Shown one piece after another: positions 16,703-25,722 of a DNA stretch of 64,000 bases. The first letter of the stretch is position 1. Every line of letters begins with the position of its first letter. The stretch is from Hyphomicrobiales bacterium. Lineage in GTDB: Bacteria > Pseudomonadota > Alphaproteobacteria > Rhizobiales > Methyloligellaceae. The notes below the pieces were generated by a model, which worked only from the letters and a program-made list of their open reading frames with translations, had not been told where the DNA came from and did not search any database. The stretch is from assembly GCA_028280515.1 (NCBI GenBank), contig JANQLP010000077.1, forward strand, positions 25,337 to 89,336. Direction: 5' to 3'. The position numbers were made by a program, and so were the translations under genes.

Positions 16703-17905
16703 ATGACAGTCGAGCCAGTTCCCCAGGGGGTGCCGAGCACACACGAAAACCCCTACGAAAAGGAAAACATGCTCGATCCGTTTCCGCTGTATGAGCGCAT
16801 GCGGGCGCGCGAGCCGGTTCTGTGGCTTGAGGAAGTGGGCGTGTGGGCGGCGTTCATGGACGATGCGTGCCGTGAGGTCGTGAACGACTGGAAGCGCTTC
16901 GGAAGCGCCGGCGGTGGGGGCGTTGCAAACTACTATAGGGAAAAGCCGTGGCGCGAACCGAGCGTGATTTTTGAGGCTGATCCGCCTGACCATACGCGCA
17001 CCCGGCAGGTGCTGAGCCGGATCCTGTCTCCGGGAACGGTACGGGCCCTGACTGATCAGGCGCGCGAACTCGCCAAGGAATGTGTCACCAGGGCCATGAA
17101 GATGGACCGATTCGACGTTGTCGCGGATCTGGCGAAACCCTTTGTCATGAGGGTTGTGCCGGATGCGGTCGGCCTGCCGGAAGAGAACCGGGAAAACCTG
17201 CTGCTTTACAACAAGTACCTCATCAAAGGCCGCACATACGGCCGTCATAACCCGTGGACCGAGGAGGAGCTTGAAGAATCCGAGCGGATCGTCGAGTGGG
17301 TGCGGGAGGTCTGTAAGCGCGAGTCAATCACCAGCGATGGGCTCGGTGCGCAGATATACGAAGCCGCGGACGCTGGAGACATCAGTGTTCACGAAGCGAA
17401 TATGCTCATCCGGTCATTTCTCTCCGCCGGTACAGACACGACCTTTGGCGCCATCAGCAACGCTGTCCTTTTTTTGCTGCAGGACCCTTCCCAATGGGAA
17501 ATGCTGCGCGCCGATCCTTCACTGTCACGAAACGCTTTCGATGAAGGGATTCGGTTTCGATCACCCGCGCAGACCGTTGCCCGAAACACTCTTGAGGAAA
17601 TGGAGTTCCACGGTGTCCAGATGGGCAAGTATGACAAGATCATTGCCTTTGTGGGGTCAGCCAACCGGGACCCGAAGCGCTGGAAGGCTCCGGACAAGTT
17701 CGATATCCACCGCAAGGTCGTTGGTCATCTCGGGCTTGGCGGCGGTATCCACGGGTGTGTCGGACAGATGATCGCCCGCATGGAAGGGGACTTGCTGATC
17801 GGCGAGCTGGCACGGCATGCTAAGATGATCGATCTCGCCGATGAACCCTTCCAGTGGTCTCAGTCGGGCCGAGCCGTCGGCAAACTGCCGGTCGTTGTCA
17901 GCTAG
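16703..17905 (+). CDS. Cytochrome P450 (CYP199-like)
   Basis: 400 residues, a soluble bacterial P450. I-helix oxygen-activation motif AGTDTT (242-247), ExxR as E281-G-I-R284, and the haem-Cys loop ending GGGIHGCVG (346-354) with Cys352 as the axial ligand. The segment 'CVGQMIARMEG' strongly resembles CYP199 enzymes, which demethylate or hydroxylate para-substituted benzoates. The usual Phe seven residues before the Cys is Leu345 here. A [2Fe-2S] ferredoxin (27268-27591) and a FAD ferredoxin reductase (21655-22869) in the same cluster would complete a class I electron chain. Substrate remains a guess: an aromatic or alkyl carboxylate. Confidence 0.9.
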   Translation: MTVEPVPQGVPSTHENPYEKENMLDPFPLYERMRAREPVLWLEEVGVWAAFMDDACREVVNDWKRFGSAGGGGVANYYREKPWREPSVIFEADPPDHTRTRQVLSRILSPGTVRALTDQARELAKECVTRAMKMDRFDVVADLAKPFVMRVVPDAVGLPEENRENLLLYNKYLIKGRTYGRHNPWTEEELEESERIVEWVREVCKRESITSDGLGAQIYEAADAGDISVHEANMLIRSFLSAGTDTTFGAISNAVLFLLQDPSQWEMLRADPSLSRNAFDEGIRFRSPAQTVARNTLEEMEFHGVQMGKYDKIIAFVGSANRDPKRWKAPDKFDIHRKVVGHLGLGGGIHGCVGQMIARMEGDLLIGELARHAKMIDLADEPFQWSQSGRAVGKLPVVVS

Positions 17906-18062
17906 AACCCAGATGGACGGTGTCGCCGTGCGCGTGCCATTGTAACCTTGCTTTTCTCAGGAGCGGCTTTCCCAAATCAGGCTGTTTCAGCGGCGCCCCA
18001 TACAGTGACGTGCCGCGTCCTGATATTCACCTGCACCGCGGAGCGGATGGCCTGTACGAAAG

Positions 18063-20168
18063 ATGAATGACGTCCTGAAAGCGGTTCTTTACCCGGACTC
18101 CGTTGCGCTGGTTGGCGCGTCAGCTACGCCTGGCCGCCTGACGGCGCGGCCTTTGACGTTCATGACCGCGAACCGTTTCGGCGGGCGTATCTATCCCGTC
18201 AACAGGAACAGCTCCATCGTAAACGGCTTGCCTTCGGTCGGCTCGGTTGAGGAACTTCCGGACAATGTCGATCATGCCTATCTTCTCATCGATGCCGACC
18301 CCGCTCTTGAGGAGCTTGAGAGACTGGCGCGAAAGGGAGTTCAGGTCGTCACCGTGCTGGCCGACGGCTTCGCCGAGTCCGGCAGTGTGGGCATCGAACG
18401 GCAGGACAGGTTGCGGCGCATAGCCGCTGACCACGACATGACGGTGATCGGGCCCAACAGCATGGGTGTTGTTGAGTCGACGACCGGATTTGTCTGCACG
18501 ACAAACGCTGCATTTGACGTCGACTCGCTTCCCTCAGGTGAGTTTGCCGTTCTGTCGCAAAGCGGCAGCGTAATCGGCGCGTTGATGTCACGAGGCAAGG
18601 CGGTCGGACTCGGTTTCAAATCGTATTTGTCAGTCGGAAACGAGGCCTGCCTCGGCGTAGGCGAGCTCGGGCAAATCCTCGTCGACGACCCGCAAATCAA
18701 GGGCTTTGCATTGTTTCTCGAAACCGTACGCCGGCCTGATGAAGTGGCACGGTTCGTCGACGCGGCCCGGCGCGCGGGCAAGCCGGTCGTGGCGTACCTG
18801 GTGGGCAAGTCGGATGCCGGCCAATCCCTGGCTGCGTCACATACCGGAGCAATGATCGGTGGACCGCGGTCCATCAAGGCGTTTCTGACGTCATTGGGAA
18901 TCCACTTGGTCGAGAACTTCGAGGCTCTTGCCGAAATGTCCAACGCCATGAGGTTGCGGGATCATCTGGCCAAAAGGCCGCGCAAAGTCACGGTCGTCAC
19001 AACGACCGGCGGCGGCGGCGGAATGGTCTATGACCTTATTGGCCTGCGTGGGGTTCCCCTCGGCGCGCCCTCCGAACGAAGCCGCGAAACCTTGCGTGCG
19101 ACGGGGCTCGACATCAGGCCCGGTCCGCTGGTCGATGTGACACTGGCGGGAGCGAAATACGAGGTCATGAAAAGCGTGATGTCGGCGCTGATTTCAGATC
19201 GGTCTTTGGGCCTGGTTGTCGCGGCAATCGGATCTTCCGCACAGTTCCATCCGGAGCTTGCGGTCAAGCCGATAGTCGATGCTGTGCAGGAGGCCGGCAC
19301 CGAGGCGGCGCCCGTCGTTGCCGTGCCGATACCACACGCGCCTGAGTCCCTGGCAATGTTCAATGCGAACGGCGTTCCGGCTTTCCGGACGGCGGAGAGC
19401 GCCGCCGAGTGCATCGCCGCGCTATTGAAGCCGGCCGCCAGCCGGAGCATCGGTCACATTGTGGATGCGCCGCCTGACGATGCCTTGGAGCTGGTCGGGT
19501 CACACGCGCCCGGTGCGCTGAACGAGGTCGAGGCGAATCGCCTTTTCGCCAGCTTGGGGCTCGATGCGCCGGAACAACTGCTTGTCGGGCCCAACGATGA
19601 CATTCCTGATCCGATGTCTTTCAGTGGTCCATACGTGCTGAAGGTTGTGTCACGCGACATCCCGCACAAATCCGAAGCCGGCGGTGTGGTGGTCGGGCTA
19701 GGGGGCGTTGAAGGGCTGCGTGCGGCGCTGACGAAGGTTCGAGAGCACGTCAGCCGAACCCTGCCCAATGCCGATATCGAGGGCTTTCTTGTGCAAAGGC
19801 AGGAAAGTGGCCTCGGCGAAGCGATCGTCGGGTTGCACCGCGATCCTGTCGTCGGACCGATCGTCTCGGTCGGTGCGGGCGGTGTCATGACTGAGGTCTA
19901 CAATGACCTCTCGCTCAGGGCTGCACCCGTGGATTTGGCAACCGCTGCACAGATGATCGAGGAAGTCAGGGCATTCGCCCTCTATCGCGGATATCGAAAC
20001 AAGCCGCGAGGTGACCTTTCCGCGCTTTCCGAGGCTGTCTCCCGGATATCCTCTCTCGCTCGCATCGACCGTGTCTCGGAGGCGGAGATAAACCCGCTGT
20101 TGATCCGTGAGGAGGGCAAAGGTGTCGTTCTCCTTGATGCGCTTGTGCGGCTTGAGGATTCGGAATGA
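18063..20168 (+). CDS. ADP-forming acyl-CoA synthetase (acetate--CoA ligase family)
   Basis: 701 residues. Domain order: CoA-binding Rossmann domain ('PDSVALVGASATPGRLTARP', about 10-30), succinyl-CoA-ligase-like domain with the phosphorylatable His in 'AASHTGAMIGGPR' (about 260), then a C-terminal ATP-grasp domain with 'VLKVVSRDIPHKSEAGGVVVGL'. This fused alpha-beta arrangement is that of ADP-forming acetyl/acyl-CoA synthetases. In this cluster it would activate a carboxylate, perhaps the P450 product, or recover ATP from a CoA thioester. It is translationally coupled to the following 3-hydroxyacyl-CoA dehydrogenase (ATGA), so both probably handle the same CoA ester. Confidence 0.88.
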   Translation: MNDVLKAVLYPDSVALVGASATPGRLTARPLTFMTANRFGGRIYPVNRNSSIVNGLPSVGSVEELPDNVDHAYLLIDADPALEELERLARKGVQVVTVLADGFAESGSVGIERQDRLRRIAADHDMTVIGPNSMGVVESTTGFVCTTNAAFDVDSLPSGEFAVLSQSGSVIGALMSRGKAVGLGFKSYLSVGNEACLGVGELGQILVDDPQIKGFALFLETVRRPDEVARFVDAARRAGKPVVAYLVGKSDAGQSLAASHTGAMIGGPRSIKAFLTSLGIHLVENFEALAEMSNAMRLRDHLAKRPRKVTVVTTTGGGGGMVYDLIGLRGVPLGAPSERSRETLRATGLDIRPGPLVDVTLAGAKYEVMKSVMSALISDRSLGLVVAAIGSSAQFHPELAVKPIVDAVQEAGTEAAPVVAVPIPHAPESLAMFNANGVPAFRTAESAAECIAALLKPAASRSIGHIVDAPPDDALELVGSHAPGALNEVEANRLFASLGLDAPEQLLVGPNDDIPDPMSFSGPYVLKVVSRDIPHKSEAGGVVVGLGGVEGLRAALTKVREHVSRTLPNADIEGFLVQRQESGLGEAIVGLHRDPVVGPIVSVGAGGVMTEVYNDLSLRAAPVDLATAAQMIEEVRAFALYRGYRNKPRGDLSALSEAVSRISSLARIDRVSEAEINPLLIREEGKGVVLLDALVRLEDSE

Positions 20169-21634
20169 GTGATCATTGCATCTCGACGGTGGGTATTGTC
20201 GGGGCCGGTGTTATGGGGCGCGGCATCGCGCAACTTGCTTTGTCGTCGGGCATGGCTGCGGTTCTGGTCGATAGTCGGTCGACAGCACTTCAGTCGGCCC
20301 GCGATGAAATCGATGGTCGTTTCCGGCGTCTTGTGGAAAAGGGTACATTGAGTGCAGACGAGGCGGTCGCCCAAATGGACCGACTCTCGCTCCGCGACGA
20401 ACTTTCTGCCCTTTCAGAAACGGACTTGATCATTGAGGCAATCGTAGAAGATCTGGACGAAAAGACACGCCTGCTCTCAGAGATTGAATCCCGCGTGGCA
20501 GCGGACACCCTGCTGGCAAGCAATACATCCTCCTTTCTCATTTCCGAGATCGCCGCCGATGCGCGGTACCCGGATAGATTCTTCGGACTGCATTTTTTCA
20601 ACCCAGCGCCCCTGATGCGCCTCGTCGAGGTCGTTGCCGGGCAGGCGACATCACCCGACGTACTGGCGCGGGCAAGAGCATTTGTGCTCGCCCTTGGGCA
20701 CACGCCCGTCATGACCGCAGACGTGAATGGCTTCATCGCCAATCAGTTGGGCCGAGGCTATGTGTTAGAGGCGGCGCGTCTCGCGGAACAGAATGTGGCT
20801 TCCTTCAAAGTGATCGACCGAACCCTCCGCGCCGGGATGGAGTTTCCCATGGGTCCGTTCGAGCTGATGGATCTGACCGGACTGGACGTTACCTATCCGG
20901 CAAGCCGGGCGATCTGGGAAGGCAATGGGTTCGATGAGCGTCTGCTTCCACCTTCCCTGCTGGAACGTCGATTCAAGTCAGGCCTTTTTGGGAAGAAGAA
21001 CGGAAAGGGGTTCCGAACCGATGAACGGATTTGCGGCGGCAATGACCATGATGACTTGACCTCTGCACCGCTCGTTTGGGCGCCAGCCGCATTCAGGGAT
21101 GCGGCCAAGCCCGTGCTTGAGATGATGTCGAGTATTGGCGTGACAATTTCGGATGACACGCATCCGCCGGAAAACTCGGTACTCCTGCTTTCGCTCGAGG
21201 GGGAGCGCTTGCTGACTGTTGCGCAACGCCTCGAACTGGAACCAACACGCTGCATAGGGTTCGACCCGCTGTTTCCGGGAAAAGGCGAAGTCTCGCTGAT
21301 CAGGAGCAGCCTCACCGACCAACGCCTTGTTAACAGATTGGATTGTCGGTCGATCTGCTTCTCGGATGACGGCGCGGGTACGATCTGCCAGCGTATCGCA
21401 CTGCAGCTTGGCCTGATCGCCGGCGACATGGTCGCCAGGGGTGTCGCGACGGCCGATGATATCGATCGGACGGCCATGCTTGCCCTTGGTCATGCAACAG
21501 GTCCGCTCAAGAGGATCACGCACCTGGGAGCTGGCAGGATGGAGTCGCTGCGCGCAAGGATATTCGAGGCGACGGCAGAGGCGCGCTTCAGGCCCAGCCG
21601 CTGGCTTACGGAGGCTGCACTCTCGGGCACGTAG
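20165..21634 (+). CDS. 3-hydroxyacyl-CoA dehydrogenase
   Basis: 489 residues. NAD-binding motif GAGVMGRGIAQ at the N-terminus, 'SNTSSFLISEIA', and the catalytic His in 'GLHFFNPAPLMRLVEVV' (about 140-156), followed by two tandem 3HCDH C-terminal domains ('NGFIANQLGRGYVLEA', 'FPMGPFELMDLTGLDV', and a second, weaker copy to the end). The stand-alone size and doubled C-terminus match PaaH/PaaC-type and HbdA-like enzymes. No enoyl-CoA hydratase or thiolase is encoded in the window. Overlaps the acyl-CoA synthetase stop by four bases. Confidence 0.88.
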   Translation: MSDHCISTVGIVGAGVMGRGIAQLALSSGMAAVLVDSRSTALQSARDEIDGRFRRLVEKGTLSADEAVAQMDRLSLRDELSALSETDLIIEAIVEDLDEKTRLLSEIESRVAADTLLASNTSSFLISEIAADARYPDRFFGLHFFNPAPLMRLVEVVAGQATSPDVLARARAFVLALGHTPVMTADVNGFIANQLGRGYVLEAARLAEQNVASFKVIDRTLRAGMEFPMGPFELMDLTGLDVTYPASRAIWEGNGFDERLLPPSLLERRFKSGLFGKKNGKGFRTDERICGGNDHDDLTSAPLVWAPAAFRDAAKPVLEMMSSIGVTISDDTHPPENSVLLLSLEGERLLTVAQRLELEPTRCIGFDPLFPGKGEVSLIRSSLTDQRLVNRLDCRSICFSDDGAGTICQRIALQLGLIAGDMVARGVATADDIDRTAMLALGHATGPLKRITHLGAGRMESLRARIFEATAEARFRPSRWLTEAALSGT

Positions 21635-21654
21635 ACGCAGACAGGCCGATGTCC

Positions 21655-22869
21655 TCAAACGCCGGCCAATATGTCGCCAAGCCTCATCTGCGTATCCTGT
21701 AACCGTTTTACGTCAACGGTTCGAGTCGGTGCAAGGTGCTTGCGGCATTGTACAAACTCTTGCGGGTTGTTCACGACGTCCGCGGCTATGACGGCACCAT
21801 CGCGGACATATAACACCGTGAACTTGCCGCTTTCCGGATCACCGCGAACAACAGATGCGTCATGGTTCAAGGAGAGGCCAACCATCTGTAATTTGACGTC
21901 GAACTGATCACTCCAGAACCACGGCAGTTCGTCGTACCGGATGTCTTTGCCGAGTATGGATTGGGCCGCGACACGCGCCTGCGCGATCGCGTTCTGAACG
22001 GATTCCAGTCGAACATTTCGACCGTAGATAACACTCTCATGCCGCGTACAGTCCCCGACCGCATAAATATGCGGATCGCTGGTTCGGCACGCGTAGTCGA
22101 CCAGTATGCCGTCGTCACACGAAAGGCCGCACGCTTCAGCCAATTCCTGGTTGGGCGTCACGCCTATGCCGAGGATGACCAGGTCGGCGGGTATCCGCTG
22201 GTCACCGCAAACAACAGTGTCCACCGCGCCGTCTCCGTCGAAGGCGGAGATGCGGGTGTTGCATAGTATTTCGACGCCGTGCCCCCGATGGAGTTTTGTG
22301 AACCACTCCGACATGAACACAGGGAACACTCGGGTCATAATCCGCTCTTCGGCTTCGATCACGGTAACGGCGTGGCCTCGTTTTCGTGCGAACGCGGCAA
22401 TTTCGAGACCGATGAACCCGCCACCAATGACGACAATGCGACGGCGTTCCTCAAGAGCGGGAAGGAGCGCACGCAAGTCCGACAAGGTGCGGAGATCGAG
22501 AATGCCCGGCAGGTCTCCGCCAGGAAGACCGATTGTACGCGGCCGTGCTCCCGTCGCGAGTACCAGGTAGTCGTAGGGCAGGATCGTACCGTCAGCGAAT
22601 GCGACCTTTTTTGCATTCCGGTCGATACGCTCTGCGCGAAGGCCGAGGCGCAGATCGATATTGTGCTTTTCGTAATAGTCGATGCCGCGAATGACGATGT
22701 TGTCCGGCGACTTTTCTCCGGAGAGTGCCTGCTTGGATAGGGGCGGACGCTGGTACGGCAGGTCGGCTTCCTCTCCGGCCAACTGTATCGAGCCCTTGAA
22801 GCCTTCCCGGCGCAGATAATCGGCGGTGGAGACACCGCCCTGTCCGGCACCAATGATCACTATCCTCAT
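21655..22869 (-). CDS. FAD-dependent ferredoxin reductase (putidaredoxin reductase type)
   Basis: 404 residues. FAD motif 'IIGAGQGGVSTADYLRREGF', the Rhodocoxin/putidaredoxin-reductase hallmark 'DLPYQRPPLSK', 'LATGARPR', the NADH motif 'VVIGGGFIGLEIAAFARKRG' and the second FAD segment 'IYAVGDCTRH'. The C-terminal reductase domain ends as in PdR-type enzymes ('WFWSDQFDVKLQMVG'). It is the natural electron donor to the [2Fe-2S] ferredoxin at 27268 and so to the P450. It is the only gene on the minus strand between 8.8 and 30 kb. Start chosen at 22869 (MRIVIIGAG) with GGAG upstream; another ATG lies 12 codons earlier. Confidence 0.9.
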   Translation of the reverse strand: MRIVIIGAGQGGVSTADYLRREGFKGSIQLAGEEADLPYQRPPLSKQALSGEKSPDNIVIRGIDYYEKHNIDLRLGLRAERIDRNAKKVAFADGTILPYDYLVLATGARPRTIGLPGGDLPGILDLRTLSDLRALLPALEERRRIVVIGGGFIGLEIAAFARKRGHAVTVIEAEERIMTRVFPVFMSEWFTKLHRGHGVEILCNTRISAFDGDGAVDTVVCGDQRIPADLVILGIGVTPNQELAEACGLSCDDGILVDYACRTSDPHIYAVGDCTRHESVIYGRNVRLESVQNAIAQARVAAQSILGKDIRYDELPWFWSDQFDVKLQMVGLSLNHDASVVRGDPESGKFTVLYVRDGAVIAADVVNNPQEFVQCRKHLAPTRTVDVKRLQDTQMRLGDILAGV

Positions 22870-23236
22870 TCTCTGTGCTCCGTGGGACCAGGTTTCACTC
22901 GGCAAATCTCGGCCTGACGATTCAGCGCTTCATCCGGCTTGAGTATCGTCGCGGCGGCGCCTTTTCTCAAACTGCGCATCGCTAAAGACCGGCTGACCAA
23001 AGATCATGTCCGGCCGCTGCTTTGTAGCGGTTTTCGCGGCGGTGTGCGCCGCATGATCAAACGTAATCGCCGACTAACCTATGGGTAGTTGCTCCCGTTT
23101 CCGGCACTCTCTAGCGTCGGTTGTGAGCCGAATTTTCACGAATTCTCGGGTTGCTTCATCTGAAAGCACGACATGTTCGGTCGAAAAACACGGCTTGGGA
23201 AATTTGGGAGGAAACAGGAAGTAGGGATGCGTCACC
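22870..23236. other. Divergent intergenic region, ferredoxin reductase / binding protein
   Basis: 367 bases with no credible gene. It carries the leftward promoter of the reductase and the rightward promoter of the binding protein. The strong ribosome site GGGAGGAAAC lies near its right end. I see no repeat or dyad clear enough to call an operator. Confidence 0.55.
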
Positions 23237-24838
23237 ATGGGAATTAAACAGATAGTCATGAGCCTGGCCATCGCTGGCGTTGTCGCCGGTTCGGCAGTGG
23301 TCGCGTCGCCGGCCACTGTTCGGTCGGAAGAAACACTTCGCGCGGTCCTTACAGCGAAACTCGGCGTGCTCGATCCAATCGCAACGACATCCTACGCCAC
23401 GCGGACGTTCGCCTATTTGGTGTATGACACGCTCATTTCGATGGACTCCAAAGGCAATTTCAAGCCTCAGATGCTGGAAACATGGTCGGTTAGCGATGAC
23501 GGCCTGACCTATAAATTCATGCTTCGTGACGGACTGAAGTTCAGCGACGGCACTCCGGTGACCGCTGAAGACGCCGTCGCGTCGTTGCGTCGTTGGTGGC
23601 AGCGTGATTCGCTCGGCAAGCGCATGAAGGCTGCTGCGGATGACTTCAAGGTCACTGGTGAGAAGACGTTTGAGCTGAAGCTGAAGCGGCCGTTCGGGCA
23701 TGTGATCTCAGCGTTTGGCAAGCCCAGCAGCAATGTTCCGGTGATAATGCCCGCGCGCCTTGCCTCGGTTACGCCGCCGAAGGACCCTGTTCCGGAGGTC
23801 ATAGGTTCCGGTCCTTACACGTTCGATGCAAAGGGCTGGTCGCCGGGCAATGTCGCCGTGTTCAAGAAGAACCCGCTCTATGTGCCGCGCTCCGAGCCGG
23901 CGGACGGTCTCGCGGGAGGTAAGGTGCCACGCTTCGACAAGGTCGAGTTGGTTACTATCCCTGATTCAGCCACGCAGATGGCGGCGTTACGGGCAGGCGA
24001 GATCGACTATGTTCAGTCGACACCATATGACTTCATCGAAATCCTGGACTCAGACCCGGGCGTAACGGTGTCTCGCTTTGAGGGCATCGGCATGACCCTT
24101 CTTTCGGTCGTGGTCAATCACCTCACGCCTCCGTTCAACAACAAGGAAGTTCGCCGCGCCCTTCAGGCGCTGGCAATGACCGATCAATACATGGCGGGCT
24201 TGGGTTTGCCGAACGACATGTGGCTGAAGGGGTGTTACTCGTTCTTCATGTGCGGCGCGACCTACGGCAACGATGCCGGTACCGGCGATCTTCCCAAGCG
24301 CGGCATTGAGTCCGCCAAGGAGATCCTCGCAAAGTCCGGATACAAGGGCGAGCCGGTACGTATCCTGCTCGCATCCTCCGTGAATGACATCAATCAGACG
24401 GGCCTCGTCCTGGAAGGCTTGATGAAACAGGCGGGCTTCAATGTCGAAGTGCAGGCGGCTGACTGGCCGACCGTCGCGAAGGCAAGGTGGAGCAAAAAGC
24501 CGGTTGAAGAAGGCGGATGGAGCCTTATGCCGATCACATGGTCAGGCTACGACATGTCTTCGCCATTCACGAACTACCGTATCGCTAACAACTGCACGGA
24601 CGGTTACGCAGGATGGGCGTGTGTAGACGAGATCACCACTCTGATCGACAAGTTTGAACGGGAGAGCGATGTCGGCAAGCGCAAACAGCTTGCGGAGAAG
24701 ATCCAGCAACATGCGCACGACAACGTTCAGTTCGTGGTGTTGGGGCAGTATTCGCGTTCATCATCCCATCGCTCCGACCTGGACGGGATGCTTGACGTCG
24801 GTATGCCGATTTTCTGGAACGTCTCCAGAAAGAAATAG
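23237..24838 (+). CDS. Peptide/opine-type periplasmic substrate-binding protein (SBP family 5)
   Basis: 533 residues. Signal peptide with cleavage after about residue 30 (hydrophobic 'VMSLAIAGVVAGSAVVASPA'). Family 5 features: 'LGVLDPIATTSYATRTFAYLVYDTLI', 'PQMLETWSVSDDGLTYKFMLRDGLKFSDGTPVTAEDAVASL', 'GSGPYTF', and 'QMAALRAGEIDY'. It is the probable partner of the DppBCDF-like components 10.6 kb upstream, as no other family 5 binding protein is visible. Two Cys ('KGCYSFFMCG') near residue 335 may form a disulphide. It is the last gene before a strong terminator, fitting separate high-level expression. Confidence 0.9.
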   Translation: MGIKQIVMSLAIAGVVAGSAVVASPATVRSEETLRAVLTAKLGVLDPIATTSYATRTFAYLVYDTLISMDSKGNFKPQMLETWSVSDDGLTYKFMLRDGLKFSDGTPVTAEDAVASLRRWWQRDSLGKRMKAAADDFKVTGEKTFELKLKRPFGHVISAFGKPSSNVPVIMPARLASVTPPKDPVPEVIGSGPYTFDAKGWSPGNVAVFKKNPLYVPRSEPADGLAGGKVPRFDKVELVTIPDSATQMAALRAGEIDYVQSTPYDFIEILDSDPGVTVSRFEGIGMTLLSVVVNHLTPPFNNKEVRRALQALAMTDQYMAGLGLPNDMWLKGCYSFFMCGATYGNDAGTGDLPKRGIESAKEILAKSGYKGEPVRILLASSVNDINQTGLVLEGLMKQAGFNVEVQAADWPTVAKARWSKKPVEEGGWSLMPITWSGYDMSSPFTNYRIANNCTDGYAGWACVDEITTLIDKFERESDVGKRKQLAEKIQQHAHDNVQFVVLGQYSRSSSHRSDLDGMLDVGMPIFWNVSRKK

Positions 24839-24857
24839 ATCCTCCTTGCAAGAACCG

Positions 24858-24888
24858 GAAACGGGGCTCGCCCCGTTTCCTTTTTTTG
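24858..24888 (+). terminator. Rho-independent terminator
   Basis: A perfect inverted repeat, GGAAACGGGG (24858-24867) with CCCCGTTTCC (24872-24881) around a CTCG tetraloop, is followed by seven T. It sits 19 bases after the binding-protein stop and separates that gene from the SDR gene. Confidence 0.9.
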
Positions 24889-24920
24889 ATTTCTGTTCCG
24901 TCAAGTCATTCGGAAAGAAC

Positions 24921-25709
24921 ATGACCCACACAAGCCGCGTCGCCTTCCTCAACGCATCGGCGAGCGGGATTGGACGAGCAACAGCGATCATGCTCGCACG
25001 GCATGGATTTGACCTCTTTCTGGCCGATATCGATGAAGACGGCCTCAACAGAACTGCGGAAGAGACCGGCACACATGGGGCCACAGTTGAAAAGGCGGTC
25101 GCCGACGCGACCGAAGAGAATGACGTAGAAAGATGTGTACGGCACGCGATGGCGGCTTTCGGCCGTATTGACGCGCTGGCATGTGTTGCCGGCGGCGCCG
25201 GCGGAGTTCCGATGCATCAGGTTGACGACATCCCGCTCGATCATTGGGAAAAGATCATCTCGCTCAATCTGAACAGTGTGTTTCTCGCCTGTCGGCACGT
25301 CGTGCCAGTTATGCGCGATCAGAAGTACGGGCGGATTGTCTGCATTTCCTCGACTGTCGCCAAGGGTCGACTGGGCCCCGTTGGCACAATGGGCGCGCGG
25401 TTGCCGTATGCGACCGCGAAGGCGGGGCTGATCGGTTTCACAAAGCAACTCGCGAAGGACGTGGGAGAACACGGAATCACCGTCAATACGGTGCTGCCTT
25501 GGTTGACCTTCGGCGACCCCGGCTCGAAAATTCGAGAGTCATTCGAAAGCCAGTCCGACGAATACAAGACACGAACATTGGCCAATTCGCCGCAAAAAAG
25601 GCCCGTCACCGCGGCGGGTGTGGCCGCAACACTGTGCTTCTTGTTGTCAGAGGAGGCGGAATATGTCTCCGGCACGAGCGTTCCCGTGGACGGCGCATAT
25701 CTGAACTAG
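24921..25709 (+). CDS. Short-chain dehydrogenase/reductase, first of a pair
   Basis: 262 residues, classical SDR. The cofactor motif reads NASASGIGRAT instead of the usual TGxxxGIG. Catalytic residues are Ser in 'CISSTVAKG', Tyr and Lys in 'PYATAKAGL'; the terminal 'VSGTSVPVDGAYLN' is standard. It probably oxidises or reduces an alcohol/ketone in the pathway. ATG 24921 is preceded by GGAAAGAAC; longer upstream frames run into the preceding gene and its terminator and were not used. The replaced first glycine makes the cofactor preference uncertain. Confidence 0.85.
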   Translation: MTHTSRVAFLNASASGIGRATAIMLARHGFDLFLADIDEDGLNRTAEETGTHGATVEKAVADATEENDVERCVRHAMAAFGRIDALACVAGGAGGVPMHQVDDIPLDHWEKIISLNLNSVFLACRHVVPVMRDQKYGRIVCISSTVAKGRLGPVGTMGARLPYATAKAGLIGFTKQLAKDVGEHGITVNTVLPWLTFGDPGSKIRESFESQSDEYKTRTLANSPQKRPVTAAGVAATLCFLLSEEAEYVSGTSVPVDGAYLN

Positions 25710-25722
25710 GGGAATCCCATCC

